Source: Chara braunii
Taxonomy: Eukaryota > Streptophyta > Charophyceae > Charales > Characeae
Assembly: GCA_003427395.1 (NCBI GenBank)
Contig: BFEA01000205.1
Location: 348,730-390,103, forward strand
Direction of reading: 5' to 3'
Length of the DNA: 41,374 nucleotides
Shown here: piece after piece, positions 29,985-39,313 of the stretch
How positions within the stretch are numbered: position 1 is the stretch's first letter
Layout of the letters: each line of letters begins with the position of its first letter
Notes under the pieces: model-generated
Told to the model about the DNA's origin: nothing
The model's database searches: none
The model's input: the letters and a program-made list of their open reading frames with translations, nothing else
Translations under genes and position numbers: made by a program

Positions 29985-30949
29985 TAAGAAAGCAAAACCA
30001 AGGACAGCACCTCCAAACAGAGGACCAGAACAGATAGAAAACCAAACAATGCAGAAGGCAATAGTCCAAAAAGGAAACAGCAGCAACACCAACCCACCAC
30101 GAAAAAAAAAGAGAACACACAACACAAAGGAAGAGAAAGGGAGGCTAAGGGACTCAAGGCTCAAGCATATTAACACCACCCAGCAGACACCTCACTATAC
30201 CCCCCAAACCAACCGCTCACACGCTTACTAACCACAATAGGTCAAGACCCTAACAGATAACCCTGTGCCCCTACAAGCCACAGAAAATCCCAACCCCAAC
30301 CAAACTCGTCCCACCCAATAGGGATACAGCCCCACCCTCACCTCCTTACCCTCCCCCTCCCGCCCCAAGCCCACCACCCCAAACACACTGACCCAGAACC
30401 CAAAACCTCAACCACTGCACAAACTACCCCAGGCACTACCCCCCCCACCCAAACTACCCCGCCAAAAAACCTTAGACATGCTCAATAGAGTCAATTCAAA
30501 AAACGGACAAAGACAGACCATAAAAACACACTACAGCCAGCAAGAGTTCAGGGTAGTAGTTAGAGAGTTCAGGTTTCGGGCTAGACAAAAACATAATCAC
30601 ATAAGGACTAAGATATCTGGGAATTCAAGAGGTTCATAGGCCCTTCAGATCGCTCTAGCATGACACAACAATCCGACAGCACCACAGCTGAGAGGAGCAG
30701 GACTGGGTTCAGGCAAGAGGACTTCAGACAGGCAGAGCAAATAGCATAGGCTAAACTAGGCAGGGGTGAGGGGTGGTACATCCTTCCTCAGAGAAGTAAT
30801 CAATGCCCTCCACTCGGACCTCCCAACCATAATGGGGAGGAGCGTGCGTAAGTCATCCAATAGGAACCGGACTGTCGCTCCCCAGAATGGTAGGAGCCAG
30901 AACCTAAATGTTCTGTTTTTCTATTTAAAAAAAAAAAAAAAGAAAAAAA
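29985..30949 (+). repeat. LINE-2 3' UTR, terminal hairpin and A-rich tail
   Basis: It is non-coding, with a C-rich, G-poor part at about 30190-30470 as in LINE-1. The last 175 bases before the tail match LINE-1 and LINE-3. The terminal hairpin is AGAAC-CTAAAT-GTTCT (30899-30914), with the same stem position as in the other copies but a changed loop. The tail is A-rich with one G and ends at the target duplication. Confidence 0.8.
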
Positions 30950-30964
30950 AAAGAGTAACACCTG
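30950..30964. repeat. Right 15-bp target-site duplication of LINE-2
   Basis: Exact copy of 19673-19687 (AAAGAGTAACACCTG), following the poly(A). Confidence 0.92.
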
Positions 30965-31920
30965 CCAACGTTGGCCTCCCGTAGCCGCAAGAGCGAAGAA
31001 CGCCGAGTAGACCAGGAAGTTGGTGACTTGACCGTATCAGACAGGACGGAGTCAGATGTCGGATTTGTATCATTCAAAAACCACACAATGAATGACATCA
31101 CCTTCTGCGATATGAAACAGACATTCCTGAATTGTTTCCACCTGCCAAGCATACATCACTGTCACCGTGGGCTCGAGGCGCGCACACGTGGTGCAGAGCG
31201 CACATGCACCCTTGCACACGCACATGGTGCAGAGCACCCCTAAAATAGGAGGAAGATGGACAAAAACGTAGGGGTGGGGTGTGGTCACATGCCCCCGTGA
31301 CCCCTCCCAAAATAAAGTCAGAGAAGGGAAAAAAATGGACCACGCTCAACTGCAGTCCTAAAAATCTTGTGTGTGTGTTGCAGCCGCAGACCTAAACATC
31401 TTATGTGTGTGTGTGCCCGTTTGTGTGTGTTGCTGTCTCAGTGGAATCTGCAACTGTATGAGATCCAGGCCATTGACTGAGGGTCAATCTGGGCCATCGT
31501 ACCCGCGAGACCAGAGGCTGGTCAACCTCGAGTGAACTGTAAGTTCACCCAGCGCCTGCTGACCGACATTCAGTCTCGCACTTGCTGCTCGACGCTGGCT
31601 GGACTCTGGCTTTATGCTGGCATAAGCCTCATCACGCTGGCTCTGCGCTGGCTTGACATTGGATGACGACGCGAGACTGCTCTGCGTTTACTTGCACTGG
31701 CGCCATCTCTGTCTCTGGCGCCAGCTGGTTCAGAGGCTATGCTGATGCGACACTGGCCACACTGTCTTCTACAGAGACTATGCTGACGTGTCATTGGCCA
31801 CACTGTCTCCAATATTGATTGGATACTTGCCAGGAGGAGGGGGGATCAGGGCTGTGAGATATCAGAATCAAGATATGGGGAAAGAAGATTGGGCTGGGAA
31901 AAGCGAGCGGCGTATGGGGA
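30965..31920. other. Right flank of the LINE-2 insertion; no gene read
   Basis: Before LINE-2 inserted, this sequence joined 19672. If the PDC-like gene is intact, its upstream exons should lie in this direction on the minus strand, but none was legible. Short repeats are present: GTGTGTGTGT patches at 31369-31430 around two similar words (CCTAAA-ATCTT), and two related copies of TATGCTGA...TGGCCACACTGTCT at about 31738-31808. Confidence 0.35.
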
Positions 31921-32640
31921 TGGAAGACGATTAAAATAGTTTATCTTCCTCGTTTATTACAATTCGATATCGCACATGCGTATTTTCTAGTGCAAGGTGT
32001 TCGAGTAATGGGAATTCCAATGGGAAAAGGATCTAGTCCCCCCATTGCGAATTTAGTTTGCAATTTTGACGACGTCCATTGGATGAGATCACTGGGATGC
32101 GACGAGAAATTCATTTCTGATCTGATATTCGTTGATGACGTTTTTCTGGCTACTGTATGTAGTAAGGAGAATATCTTACCAGCTCACGATCTCATACAAC
32201 GTTTTCGGAACTGCTATCACAATTTGCTAAAGCTGGAAGCCACATCACAAATTGCTGATCCAGAGAAAAAGTATCTTGAAACCATCATCTGTAAACAAGA
32301 AAAGGGCCTCTCCGGAAGTGCTTATATCGTTTGAAAAATCACCAAACACTCCAGGCGGGGCTTTTTGGGAGATTCCATACGATTAATCACTTCGGAGTTT
32401 CGGTCCTAAAAAATCAAAAGAAATAGCGGTATTAGGCACACTACATCGATTTTTAACCAACACTTCGAGACAGGCGGACACAGTTGGAGTAGTACAGTTG
32501 TAGTTAAATGTTTTTTTACCGAAACTCATCAGTTGGGGTACCCGGTTACGACACTGCGGAACGCAGTACTTGCAATTCGGAGGACTAAACTAAACAAAAA
32601 AGTGGCTTCAAGGATTCTACATTGGCTGCATGGACTGAGA
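31921..32640 (+). pseudogene. Reverse-transcriptase fragment of a non-LINE-2, non-gypsy family (possibly Penelope-like)
   Basis: The frame open through 32334 reads IKIVYLPRLLQFDIAHAYFL, then GIPMGKGSSPPIANLVC, then LIFVDDVFLAT. The GIPMG...SP.ANL word followed some 40 residues later by a F(V)DD catalytic pair is the motif B-C arrangement of RTs such as Penelope-like elements. After TGA at 32332-32334, further similarity to the same protein type seems to continue in other frames (LHRFLTNTSR, LISWGYPVTTL). There are no partners (endonuclease, repeats, tail), so only a decayed piece remains. It is unlike the RTs of the LINEs and gypsy elements in this window. Confidence 0.55.
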
Positions 32641-33566
32641 GGGGACTGTAACTGAAACACTACGCGGTTAATCTGACAAGACATGGTGCTTCTTTTCAGG
32701 GACTTCCTACGAAAAGGGAATAAAGTATATGGTACAGTAACTGTTGTACTGACACTAAGGTACTTCCGATGAGTGACTCAATGGACCGGAACTGAATCTG
32801 CCAGTGGAACTGCGACGTACAACGACGCAATGGTACGACACAGACAATGGGTATACCAGTATGTCACAGATCAGGGATCGATGCCTTCAGTTATTTAACG
32901 AATGGTTTGTGGTGATCTCGAAGGGAGAATGAACGGTGGGTGACATAGAGTTTGGACTAGAAATTTTCGAGCAGAGAGTAGTAGCCTTGGGAGACCAGCT
33001 ATTTAAGAAAGAAAAGACTGAGTGATCGTCGCCTGAGTGGACGAGGCAGAAGGGCGATGCTGGGCAGCAGGAATGCAATCCAGTTATCTTTTCATTTTGG
33101 CACATTATGTCCTCCTCGAGAGTCCAGCCTCTTCTGTTTTCTGTTTTTGCTATTAATAGTAGGGAGCCTTACTCAAGAGCAAACTAAGCTCCTCTCATGA
33201 AAATATAGAAGGTATTTTTCAGGTTGGACCCAAGCACGCAATACTCAGCAGCCACTTGTTTGTCCAAAAATAGAACCCGCAAGGAAGTTGAGAGAAAGTC
33301 ACTGCGCGTAAGCCTGAGCATGAGGGGCAGTTGCACACCCCCAGCAAATTGCACTTTGGACGAGGTTTGCGAGCATCACCCACGTGCAAAAGCATGTGAA
33401 CCTTAGCAGCCACTTTAAAATGTTCGTCTAACAAAAGAGTACATGCAAGGAGGACCACCTGACAGGTGTGTTTCCAAGAAGCGACTCTTTCATGCACAAA
33501 CATGCGACCCCAGGTAGCCACTTGTTTGCCCAACAAACGAGTACATCATGCAAGAATGACAGACGA
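32641..33566. other. Unassigned sequence with dispersed short repeats
   Basis: No gene is recognised. The word (A)GCAGCCACTT recurs at about 33249, 33411, 33516 (as GTAGCCACTTG) and 34144, each time near CCAA/CTAACAAA and GAGTACAT words. This suggests a degenerate long-period repeat across 33.2-34.2 kb. Confidence 0.3.
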
Positions 33567-33622
33567 GGAAAGTGAGGGGAGGAAAGTGAGGGGAGGAAAG
33601 TGAGGGGAGGAAAGTGAGGGGA
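33567..33622. repeat. 14-bp unit tandem repeat, four perfect copies
   Basis: GGAAAGTGAGGGGA is repeated exactly four times. Confidence 0.97.
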
Positions 33623-33765
33623 AGACAAATGGGAAGAAGGAAGAAGAAGACCAGAAGGAAAAGACAAACAAGGAAAGCGAGAGGAAGACGAAAGGGAAGA
33701 AGGAATAAGCAGAACGTAAGGAAAAGGAAGGAAACACGAGAAAAGGTGGAAAGTTTGGGCTGAGA

Positions 33766-33833
33766 GTCCTAGTCTGACTCTCCCAGACAAAAGGAGAGGG
33801 TCCTAGTCCGACTCTCCCAGACAAAAGGAGAAA
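33766..33833. repeat. 34-bp tandem duplication
   Basis: 33766-33799 and 33800-33833 share GTCCTAGTC-GACTCTCCCA followed by GACAAAAGGAGA, with three mismatches. Confidence 0.9.
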
Positions 33834-33858
33834 GAACCTGAGGCACTCCTTAGAGAAA

Positions 33859-33902
33859 CACCACCCTCTTAAACTCCCTTCACCACCCTCTTAAACTCCC
33901 TT
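33859..33902. repeat. 22-bp perfect tandem duplication
   Basis: The word starting CACCACCCTCTTAAACTC occurs at 33859-33880 and 33881-33902 without mismatch. Confidence 0.95.
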
Positions 33903-34409
33903 TCAATGCCTTTCAACCCCATTTCACCCATAAAACCACCATAAAGGATACGCCCGGATTGATCATCAACCCCTATTAACCCCTTCTTAAAAAAAAAAAC
34001 ACAGCCTCTTCAATCATTTCAAGTTTCAACCCTTTACACCTCATCATCCCCCAAATCAAAGATAAGCCCGGATTCCGCCCATTCAGGCCAAGTGTAGATC
34101 CAGCCTAAGGTCGGACTTCTCTTCTTTCATTTCTTGCCACTAAGCAGCCACTTTAAATTTCTTGCCTGCCCTGTTTACCCAGGCAGGTGGGGTCTGGGCT
34201 CCACTTGTCTGGATGCGCAGCCGGGGCTGACTGGGTGACGTGGGTATTATATATGGGACAACGGCGGCCGCAGCACAAACAAATTTCATATAGGCGCCAG
34301 CAAAACAAACAGCAGCCGAGTCTGAAACAGCAATGAAAGCACCATGGCCATGACAGAGGCACAGATGTCGTAACTAGAGGGGCAGCCCGTGGTGCCAGAC
34401 GGGAAAGGG
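33903..34409. other. Non-coding sequence leading to a long A run
   Basis: No coding frame is supported. The stretch 34160-34409 ends in a long A run and could be a retroposed RNA copy, but I recognise no source sequence. Confidence 0.3.
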
Positions 34410-34422
34410 AAAAAAAAAAAAN

Positions 34423-34457
<35 letters not shown>
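34410..34457. repeat. 48-base poly(A) run
   Basis: Forty-eight As with one N. It may be the tail of an unrecognised plus-strand retroposon; no target duplication could be confirmed. Confidence 0.9.
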
Positions 34458-34460
<3 letters not shown>

Positions 34461-34890
34461 TCCTACTTTGACGGCAATTGCCGTTTCAAACTCGCACCAT
34501 GAGCACAGTGCCATTCAGTGTTTGTTTTTGCCTTTTCAAACTCTAAGCCTGCCGCGTTCGCCGTTGTTTCTATTTGAAAACCAGTGGACATGATCCAATC
34601 ACCCGCCAAAATATGCAGGCAAACGATGCGATGTATATTAAAAAACAAAAACCGAATTTCACTCTTACAGCAAGGCAACACCTACCATCCACAAAACCCC
34701 AGCACACAGCCCTTCTGCTCCCCTGCTCATTCTGCTCAATCTGCTCCACTGCTCAGACTGTGACCCCAAATGAGCTTTACCCTCTTTCTCTCTTATTCCT
34801 TAAAGTTTTAACTATCCTCACTAACCTCTCGACCCCTACCAAGTCCCAGTCACTCTCAAATAACCAGTGAGCAGAGATTCTCCTCGTGAG
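34458..34890. other. No gene recognised
   Basis: AT-rich sequence with short open frames only. TCTGCTC words recur at 34708-34760. Confidence 0.3.
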
Positions 34891-34977
34891 AGTACCAAAG
34901 TGGTTTACTGCGGAAGTTCTCCTCATGAGACTTGCTAACAAGTGAGCAGAACTTCCACGCTGAACCACTTTGGTACT
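34891..34977. repeat. Foldback: 30-bp imperfect inverted repeat
   Basis: Arm 34891-34920 (AGTACCAAAGTGGTTTACTG...) and arm 34948-34977 pair at 26 of 30 positions around a 27-base loop. Nearby direct repeats (GTGAGCAGA twice, TTCTCCTC-TGAGA twice) show that local sequence was duplicated. It could be a short hairpin RNA source or a small MITE; no target duplication is clear. Confidence 0.7.
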
Positions 34978-35069
34978 TACAATCAGTTTTCCGAAGTACT
35001 ATGTTGAGCAACGTCTACTAATCTTCTAGTAAGGTATCCTGAATTGAGCAACGTCTACTTATCTTTTAC

Positions 35070-35740
35070 TTTTTTTTTTTTTTTTTTTTTTTTAATAGAA
35101 AAAACAGAACCTTACGGTTCTGGATCCTTTTCCATTCTGGGGAGCGTCAGTCCGGTTCCTATTCCACCAGCAAGTCAGAAATGATTACAAAAGCTACTCA
35201 CACACGCTCCTCCCCTTTATGGTAGGAAGGCCCGAAAGACGGCATTGATTACTTCCCATGGGAAGGATGTACCATCATTCACCCCTGCCTAAACTGGCCT
35301 ATTCGACGTAATCTTGGGCTTGTAAGGCCTTCCGAGGTTGTGAACTCTGTAATGTGGTCTCTGTCTGTCGGACTATCTGAGCTTTCCCTAGTTCTTCCTC
35401 ACAGCTGTAAAGCTGTCGAGTCCGTGTGTATTGCTGGAGGAGCTAGGTCTGTCTTCCATTGACTCTCTAGCTATGGTCTTTAGTCCTTATTTTTCTTTTT
35501 TGACCTCCTTGATATGCTATCCTGCTATGCTCCATTTGTTGACTGGCTGCTGAGCTACCTCTGGCCTGACCCTCCCAGTTGCTTGGCTGCCGGCCAGAAT
35601 TTAAGTCCTGTAGACCATAGTCCGTAATAGCCGTAGACTTAAACCCTGTATTTTAGTTCTAATTTCGGCTCATGGGCTGAAATTCTGTATAGTTGCTGGT
35701 GCCAATCTAATAACTGTCGAATTGAAATACACTTGTATGT
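35070..35740 (-). mobile_element. LINE-3: 5'-truncated 3' end of the same LINE family
   Basis: A run of 24 T at 35070-35093 is the poly(A) tail of a minus-strand copy. The adjoining 200 bases match the 3' ends of LINE-1 and LINE-2, including the hairpin CAGAACC-GTAA-GGTTCTG (35105-35122 in plus coordinates). The truncation point near 35740 is approximate. Both sides contain TATGTTGAGCAA and TCCTGAAT words, but with extra sequence on the left, so a clean target duplication cannot be stated. Confidence 0.8.
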
Positions 35741-35788
35741 TGAGCAATCCTGAATCCGAAGTTCTTATTGCAGTATATACAACACGTT

Positions 35789-35794
35789 TTTATT
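35789..35794 (-). terminator. Candidate poly(A) signal AATAAA (minus strand)
   Basis: AATAAA on the minus strand lies about 300 bases downstream of the stop of the possible last exon at 36088-36229. Such hexamers are common by chance, so it is only suggestive together with that exon. Confidence 0.3.
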
Positions 35795-36087
35795 GCACCA
35801 TAACAAGATATAATATATTCTGATAAAGCAAGTCCCTCTCTAAGTAGTAGCATCTAAATGAGCAAAGGTGGTAGCAGGAGCTGGATCAGGTAAATCATCT
35901 GCAGGTACATAAACGGCTTAGGCTGGAAACCACTTCGGCACTCGTAGACTGGAACTCACTGAATGATATCAAGCTCATACGAAACTCACTAACAGCATGC
36001 GACACTGCAATTTCAATTCATTATTATTATTATTATTTCTCAGAAGAGTCAGAAGTCAAAAAGGTGAAGGAAGACCTTGAGATATCA

Positions 36088-36229
36088 TCATTGAGCTGAC
36101 CCAGTTATTTTCTCCTGTTCATCTTTTGCACCTGCATTGAAGTACATTCCCTCTTCGCACTGTATTTCAGCATTGCATTGGTGTGCCAACTGCGCTAGGC
36201 CCGTTGGCGAAGCATGCAATTTCGCCTTT
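36088..36229 (-). CDS. Possible last exon of an unidentified minus-strand gene
   Basis: On the minus strand an acceptor-like GTTTTTAG precedes 142 bases that stay open and end in TGA (36088-36090). The peptide begins KAKLHASPTGLAQLAHQCNA and ends KDEQEKITGSAQ. Its composition looks like real protein rather than repeat sequence, and an AATAAA follows downstream. I recognise no family. The exon has a leading partial codon (phase 1). It could also be chance. Confidence 0.3.
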
Positions 36230-36376
36230 CTAAAAACTTTCGATTTTGTCTTACTACAAGCGATAATCAACTATATATCATTAAACAGAAAACAGTGATA
36301 AGCAGCCGGACACACACAAAAAAAAAAAAAAAAAAAAAAGGTGACAAGCAAAAGTGCTCAATTTCGGCAGCTAACC

Positions 36377-36992
36377 TGTGGCATACTGCGTGGCCACACG
36401 GGCCCTGTAGGACCCGTCCCGGACATTCAGCCTAAAAGCCTAAGACTTAGGATCTACAGGCCCCGGTTGTTTCAGCCTGAAAACTGAAAAACGAGGGCCT
36501 GCAGGCCCTACTCCGTTTCAGCCTATTTCTGGGTCTTTCNGACCCAGAGTTTTTCCAGCCTGAAACGGAGGGCTATTCTTAGGCCCTGGGCTATTTTTAG
36601 GCCCTCAGCGGACTACTACAGAGAGAGAGAGAGTTGTGACTTGAGACTTGACGACATTGGATCCAGACTCGACATTTGGGATTCAGACATTTCGACGAGG
36701 GACTATTTGGGCCTGTGCTAAACACTTGGTGTTGACGACATTCCCCTCTTCCCCTCTTCTTCGTTTAACCCCCATCTCCTTCGTCTGTGTATGGTTGGGG
36801 CTGGCGCAGTCTTCCTGTGTGAAGCGCCAGACCCCTTCACACCATGGAATGATGATGATGATGTATGTTTGGGGCTGCATTGCAATATTGATTGTTCGGA
36901 TCATTGGTATCTAAGTCTTCCGCTGTGCTATCTTATACTTTGTATTGAAAGGTCGGTTCTTGTTCTGGTCTGCACCGTTACAGTATGCAACA
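36377..36992 (+). repeat. 5' LTR of Gypsy-3, 616 bp
   Basis: It starts TGTGGCATACTG as the Gypsy-2 LTR does and ends CAGTATGCAACA three bases before the primer-binding site, giving TG...CA termini. The part 36400-36610 has a repeating GGCCCTGTAGG / CAGCCTGAAA word pattern. No clear TATA box is visible. Confidence 0.85.
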
Positions 36993-36995
36993 GTT

Positions 36996-37007
36996 TGGTA
37001 TCGGAGC
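36996..37007 (+). other. Primer-binding site (initiator tRNA-Met type) of Gypsy-3
   Basis: TGGTATCGGAGC matches the common plant retrotransposon site TGGTATCAGAGC at 11 of 12 positions. That site is complementary to the 3' end of initiator tRNA-Met, the primer for minus-strand DNA synthesis. Confidence 0.85.
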
Positions 37008-37096
37008 GGACCTCTCATTCAGAGGACCCACTCAATCAAGTAGCCAGCTTGCGATCTATTGATCGCTCATTAGTAACGCAAGTAGGACTTCGTCAA

Positions 37097-37325
37097 ATCT
37101 CTGAAAATTTTTTTCTCGCAACAACTATCTGAAGATTTCTGATATTCACATTTCGTTTTACCTGGAAATTTCTGATATTAGTATTTCGTTTTCACGTAAC
37201 AAATATCTGAAAATTTCTGATAAATCGCATTTCGTTTTGTCTGAAAATTCCCGATAGTAGCATTTCGTTTCTCTGATATTTCGCATACATAGCTGAAATC
37301 TCTGAAGTTAGTATTTCGTTTTCTA
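37097..37325 (+). repeat. Degenerate repeats of about 37-45 bp in the Gypsy-3 leader
   Basis: Five or so units combine TCTGAAAATTTCTGATA with CATTTCGTTTT or TATTTCGTTTT, with spacers of varying length. They lie between the primer-binding site and gag, where packaging or translation signals would be expected. Confidence 0.75.
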
Positions 37326-37732
37326 GGCAGATTGGGATAACGATAGAAGTGGTCATATTCTCGGAAACCGAAATTATTCTTTTCTGAAAATCGAATTTCC
37401 ATTCTATCTCGCAATTATTTTTTGAAAACCGAAATCTTGCGGAGCCTACCAACACTTCGTCTTTTTCAAGAGCCGAAACTTTGCGGAACCTAGCCTAGAT
37501 CTCGTTCATAGTACTCTTCTGACATGTCTCACTCATAATAGATCGACAGATGTACAAAAAAAAAAAAAAGGAATTAGTCCTCTTTTATTTTTTTATTTTT
37601 TATCTGTTGATTAGGGCCGGAGGAAAGTATTGTTGGGTTGGTTTCCTACCTGCGTGTTCCCTCCCACCCACCCTTTGCATGCATTTTCGGGTTGGTACAG
37701 TAACACGTCAGACACAGTGCCACATCAGCAAC

Positions 37733-39313
37733 ATGACGGGCCTGCCAGGCCAATTGGCCAATGAGCCCATTGCCGACTACAAAAAGCGCTTCCAGGCTCA
37801 GCTCGCTGCAATCGAGGCTGAGGAACAAAGCCAGCTGGCAGTCAAGGCTGCCCAGCTACAGGCTGAAGAAGAGGCAACAGTAGAGAAGCTGCGGCTACAG
37901 GCCGAAGCAGACGCAGATGCCCAAGCTCGCCGCAAGGAAGCCCAGGATCTGCTGCAGCGGCATGAAGCCAGCAACATCGACAGACTCAAGTTCTGGCTCT
38001 TTGAACCGAACGGCGACGAACCAACACCGGAAGAGAAGCATAAGGAGTTCATGGCCAAGCTCGTGACCAGGTTGGTTTATACTTGTAACCACCTACAGTC
38101 CGAGCTGGCGAACCTCCAGCGGGCCGTGCGGAACCATAAGACTCGGCACGAGGATGCCACACGGGTACTAGATGTCCGTGTACTGGACCTGGAACAAGCT
38201 GTCCCAGGACCAGATGCTGGGGCTTCCAGCAGTGCATCCTCTAGCCGCCAACTGGAGGAACGCGTTGACCACGTAGTGGCAATGCTAGGAGACATAAGTG
38301 CCTTCACAGAGCCGGCAACCATCAGCCAGCGGTTCGAGTTGCTGGACACTAAGATCAGTCAGCAACAGCCGACCGACCACAGCCACAACAACAGCTCGGC
38401 AAGGCCATACAAGATGCCGATGTTCCGCATCGAGAAATTTGATGACTACACACATCAAGACCCGGTCGTTTGGTGGCAAGGATTTACAACGGAGTTGGGG
38501 ATCCACGAGGTCCCTGACCATCTGTTCATCAGTGCTCTATTCATCAACACCAAGGGAGGATGTCAAATCTGGCTCAACCACATGGCAACCATCCACGGCG
38601 TCCAGGTTTCAGACCTGCATAAGAAGGTCACCTGGGAGGATATGACAAAGGAATGGAAGAAGCGGTTCATAGTGGATGACGCACCCGCGCTCGCCATCAA
38701 CCGCATCTTCGCGATGGCTCAAGGGAGCACACCGACACGTGACTGGCTCACGGATTGGCAGAAGATCGTGGCCACGCCCGATCTGGACTTGCCATTTCCG
38801 CATCTGCGCCGTGAGTTCTACAACAGGTCATGCGCCGCTCTCAGCCTCGCACTTGGTGATCGCGAGCAGTACAACACTTTCGCAGAGATCATCTACAAGG
38901 CGAGAGAGATCATCAAGACCAACAGGGCGGCCGCACACGAGAAGTCAACGTGGCAGCCAACCTATGTGGAGAAGGTACGAACTGGTCCGCGCCAGCAGCA
39001 GTTCGCTGTAGTCCAATCGAACAGTGGAGAAGACCAAGCAGCCACTCCAGCATCACGTGAGGGAGATCAGGTGGCTGTTGTCCAGCCGCGAAGCAACAAG
39101 CCCCGAGTGAACAGGAAGGCGAAACCAGCATCGCAGGCCGGAAACGGACAGCCAGCACCACCATGGGTCAAAATCGGCTTAACTGAGGCCAAGTACAAGT
39201 ACCGCAACTGTTACGGTTGCTGTTACTGGTGCAACAGCACCAAGCACAAGACCTCCATTTGCCAAGATCAGGCCAAGGAGGATGTGCGGCCTCGTCTTAA
39301 CTTGGGAAACTGA
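37733..39313 (+). CDS. Gypsy-3 gag polyprotein, 526 aa, intact
   Basis: I choose ATG 37733 (MTGLPGQLAN). The frame is open from 37550, but the earlier part is translated poly(A)/T-rich leader. Residues 15-80 form a charged coiled coil (KKRFQAQLAAIEAEEQSQL). A second helical stretch spans about 95-150. The retrotransposon-gag domain follows at about 230-395 (FRIEKFDDY, DPVVWWQGF, KKVTWEDMTKEWKKRF, DWLTDWQKIVATPDL). A basic proline-rich linker leads to a CCHC zinc knuckle CYWCNSTKHKTSIC (C497, C500, H505, C510) that binds the element RNA. Gag assembles the particle in the cytoplasm. The stop TGA follows the heptamer GGGAAAC directly, so a fraction of ribosomes would be expected to shift to -1 and make Gag-Pol. 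Confidence 0.88.
   Translation: MTGLPGQLANEPIADYKKRFQAQLAAIEAEEQSQLAVKAAQLQAEEEATVEKLRLQAEADADAQARRKEAQDLLQRHEASNIDRLKFWLFEPNGDEPTPEEKHKEFMAKLVTRLVYTCNHLQSELANLQRAVRNHKTRHEDATRVLDVRVLDLEQAVPGPDAGASSSASSSRQLEERVDHVVAMLGDISAFTEPATISQRFELLDTKISQQQPTDHSHNNSSARPYKMPMFRIEKFDDYTHQDPVVWWQGFTTELGIHEVPDHLFISALFINTKGGCQIWLNHMATIHGVQVSDLHKKVTWEDMTKEWKKRFIVDDAPALAINRIFAMAQGSTPTRDWLTDWQKIVATPDLDLPFPHLRREFYNRSCAALSLALGDREQYNTFAEIIYKAREIIKTNRAAAHEKSTWQPTYVEKVRTGPRQQQFAVVQSNSGEDQAATPASREGDQVAVVQPRSNKPRVNRKAKPASQAGNGQPAPPWVKIGLTEAKYKYRNCYGCCYWCNSTKHKTSICQDQAKEDVRPRLNLGN

Larger units (their letters stand above)
19688..30949 (+). mobile_element. LINE-2: full-length L1-like non-LTR retrotransposon, about 11.3 kb
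   Basis: A perfect direct repeat of 15 bp brackets the interval, and the right copy follows a poly(A) tail, which is the signature of target-primed reverse transcription. Between them lie a 3.2 kb 5' UTR, ORF1 with a zinc knuckle, ORF2 with endonuclease, RT and a C-terminal zf-RVT-type region (partly hidden by an 865-base N gap), and a 0.95 kb 3' UTR. Because the left duplication precedes the 5' UTR directly, the 5' end appears complete. ORF1 has a stop and a frameshift and ORF2 a stop, so this copy is probably inactive. It is antisense to the PDC-like gene. Confidence 0.85.

Noticed and set aside
28276-30157. Large open frames on both strands across 28276-30157
   Set aside because: They consist mostly of the N gap; only the plus-strand parts outside it match LINE ORF2.
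34160-34457. SINE ending in the 48-base A run
   Set aside because: No Pol III boxes recognised and only a weak GGCTCC-ACTT resemblance as a possible target duplication.
35000-35760. Clean target duplication of LINE-3 (TATGTTGAGCAA / TCCTGAAT on both sides)
   Set aside because: The left side has extra bases between and after the words, so the two sides do not form a simple duplication.
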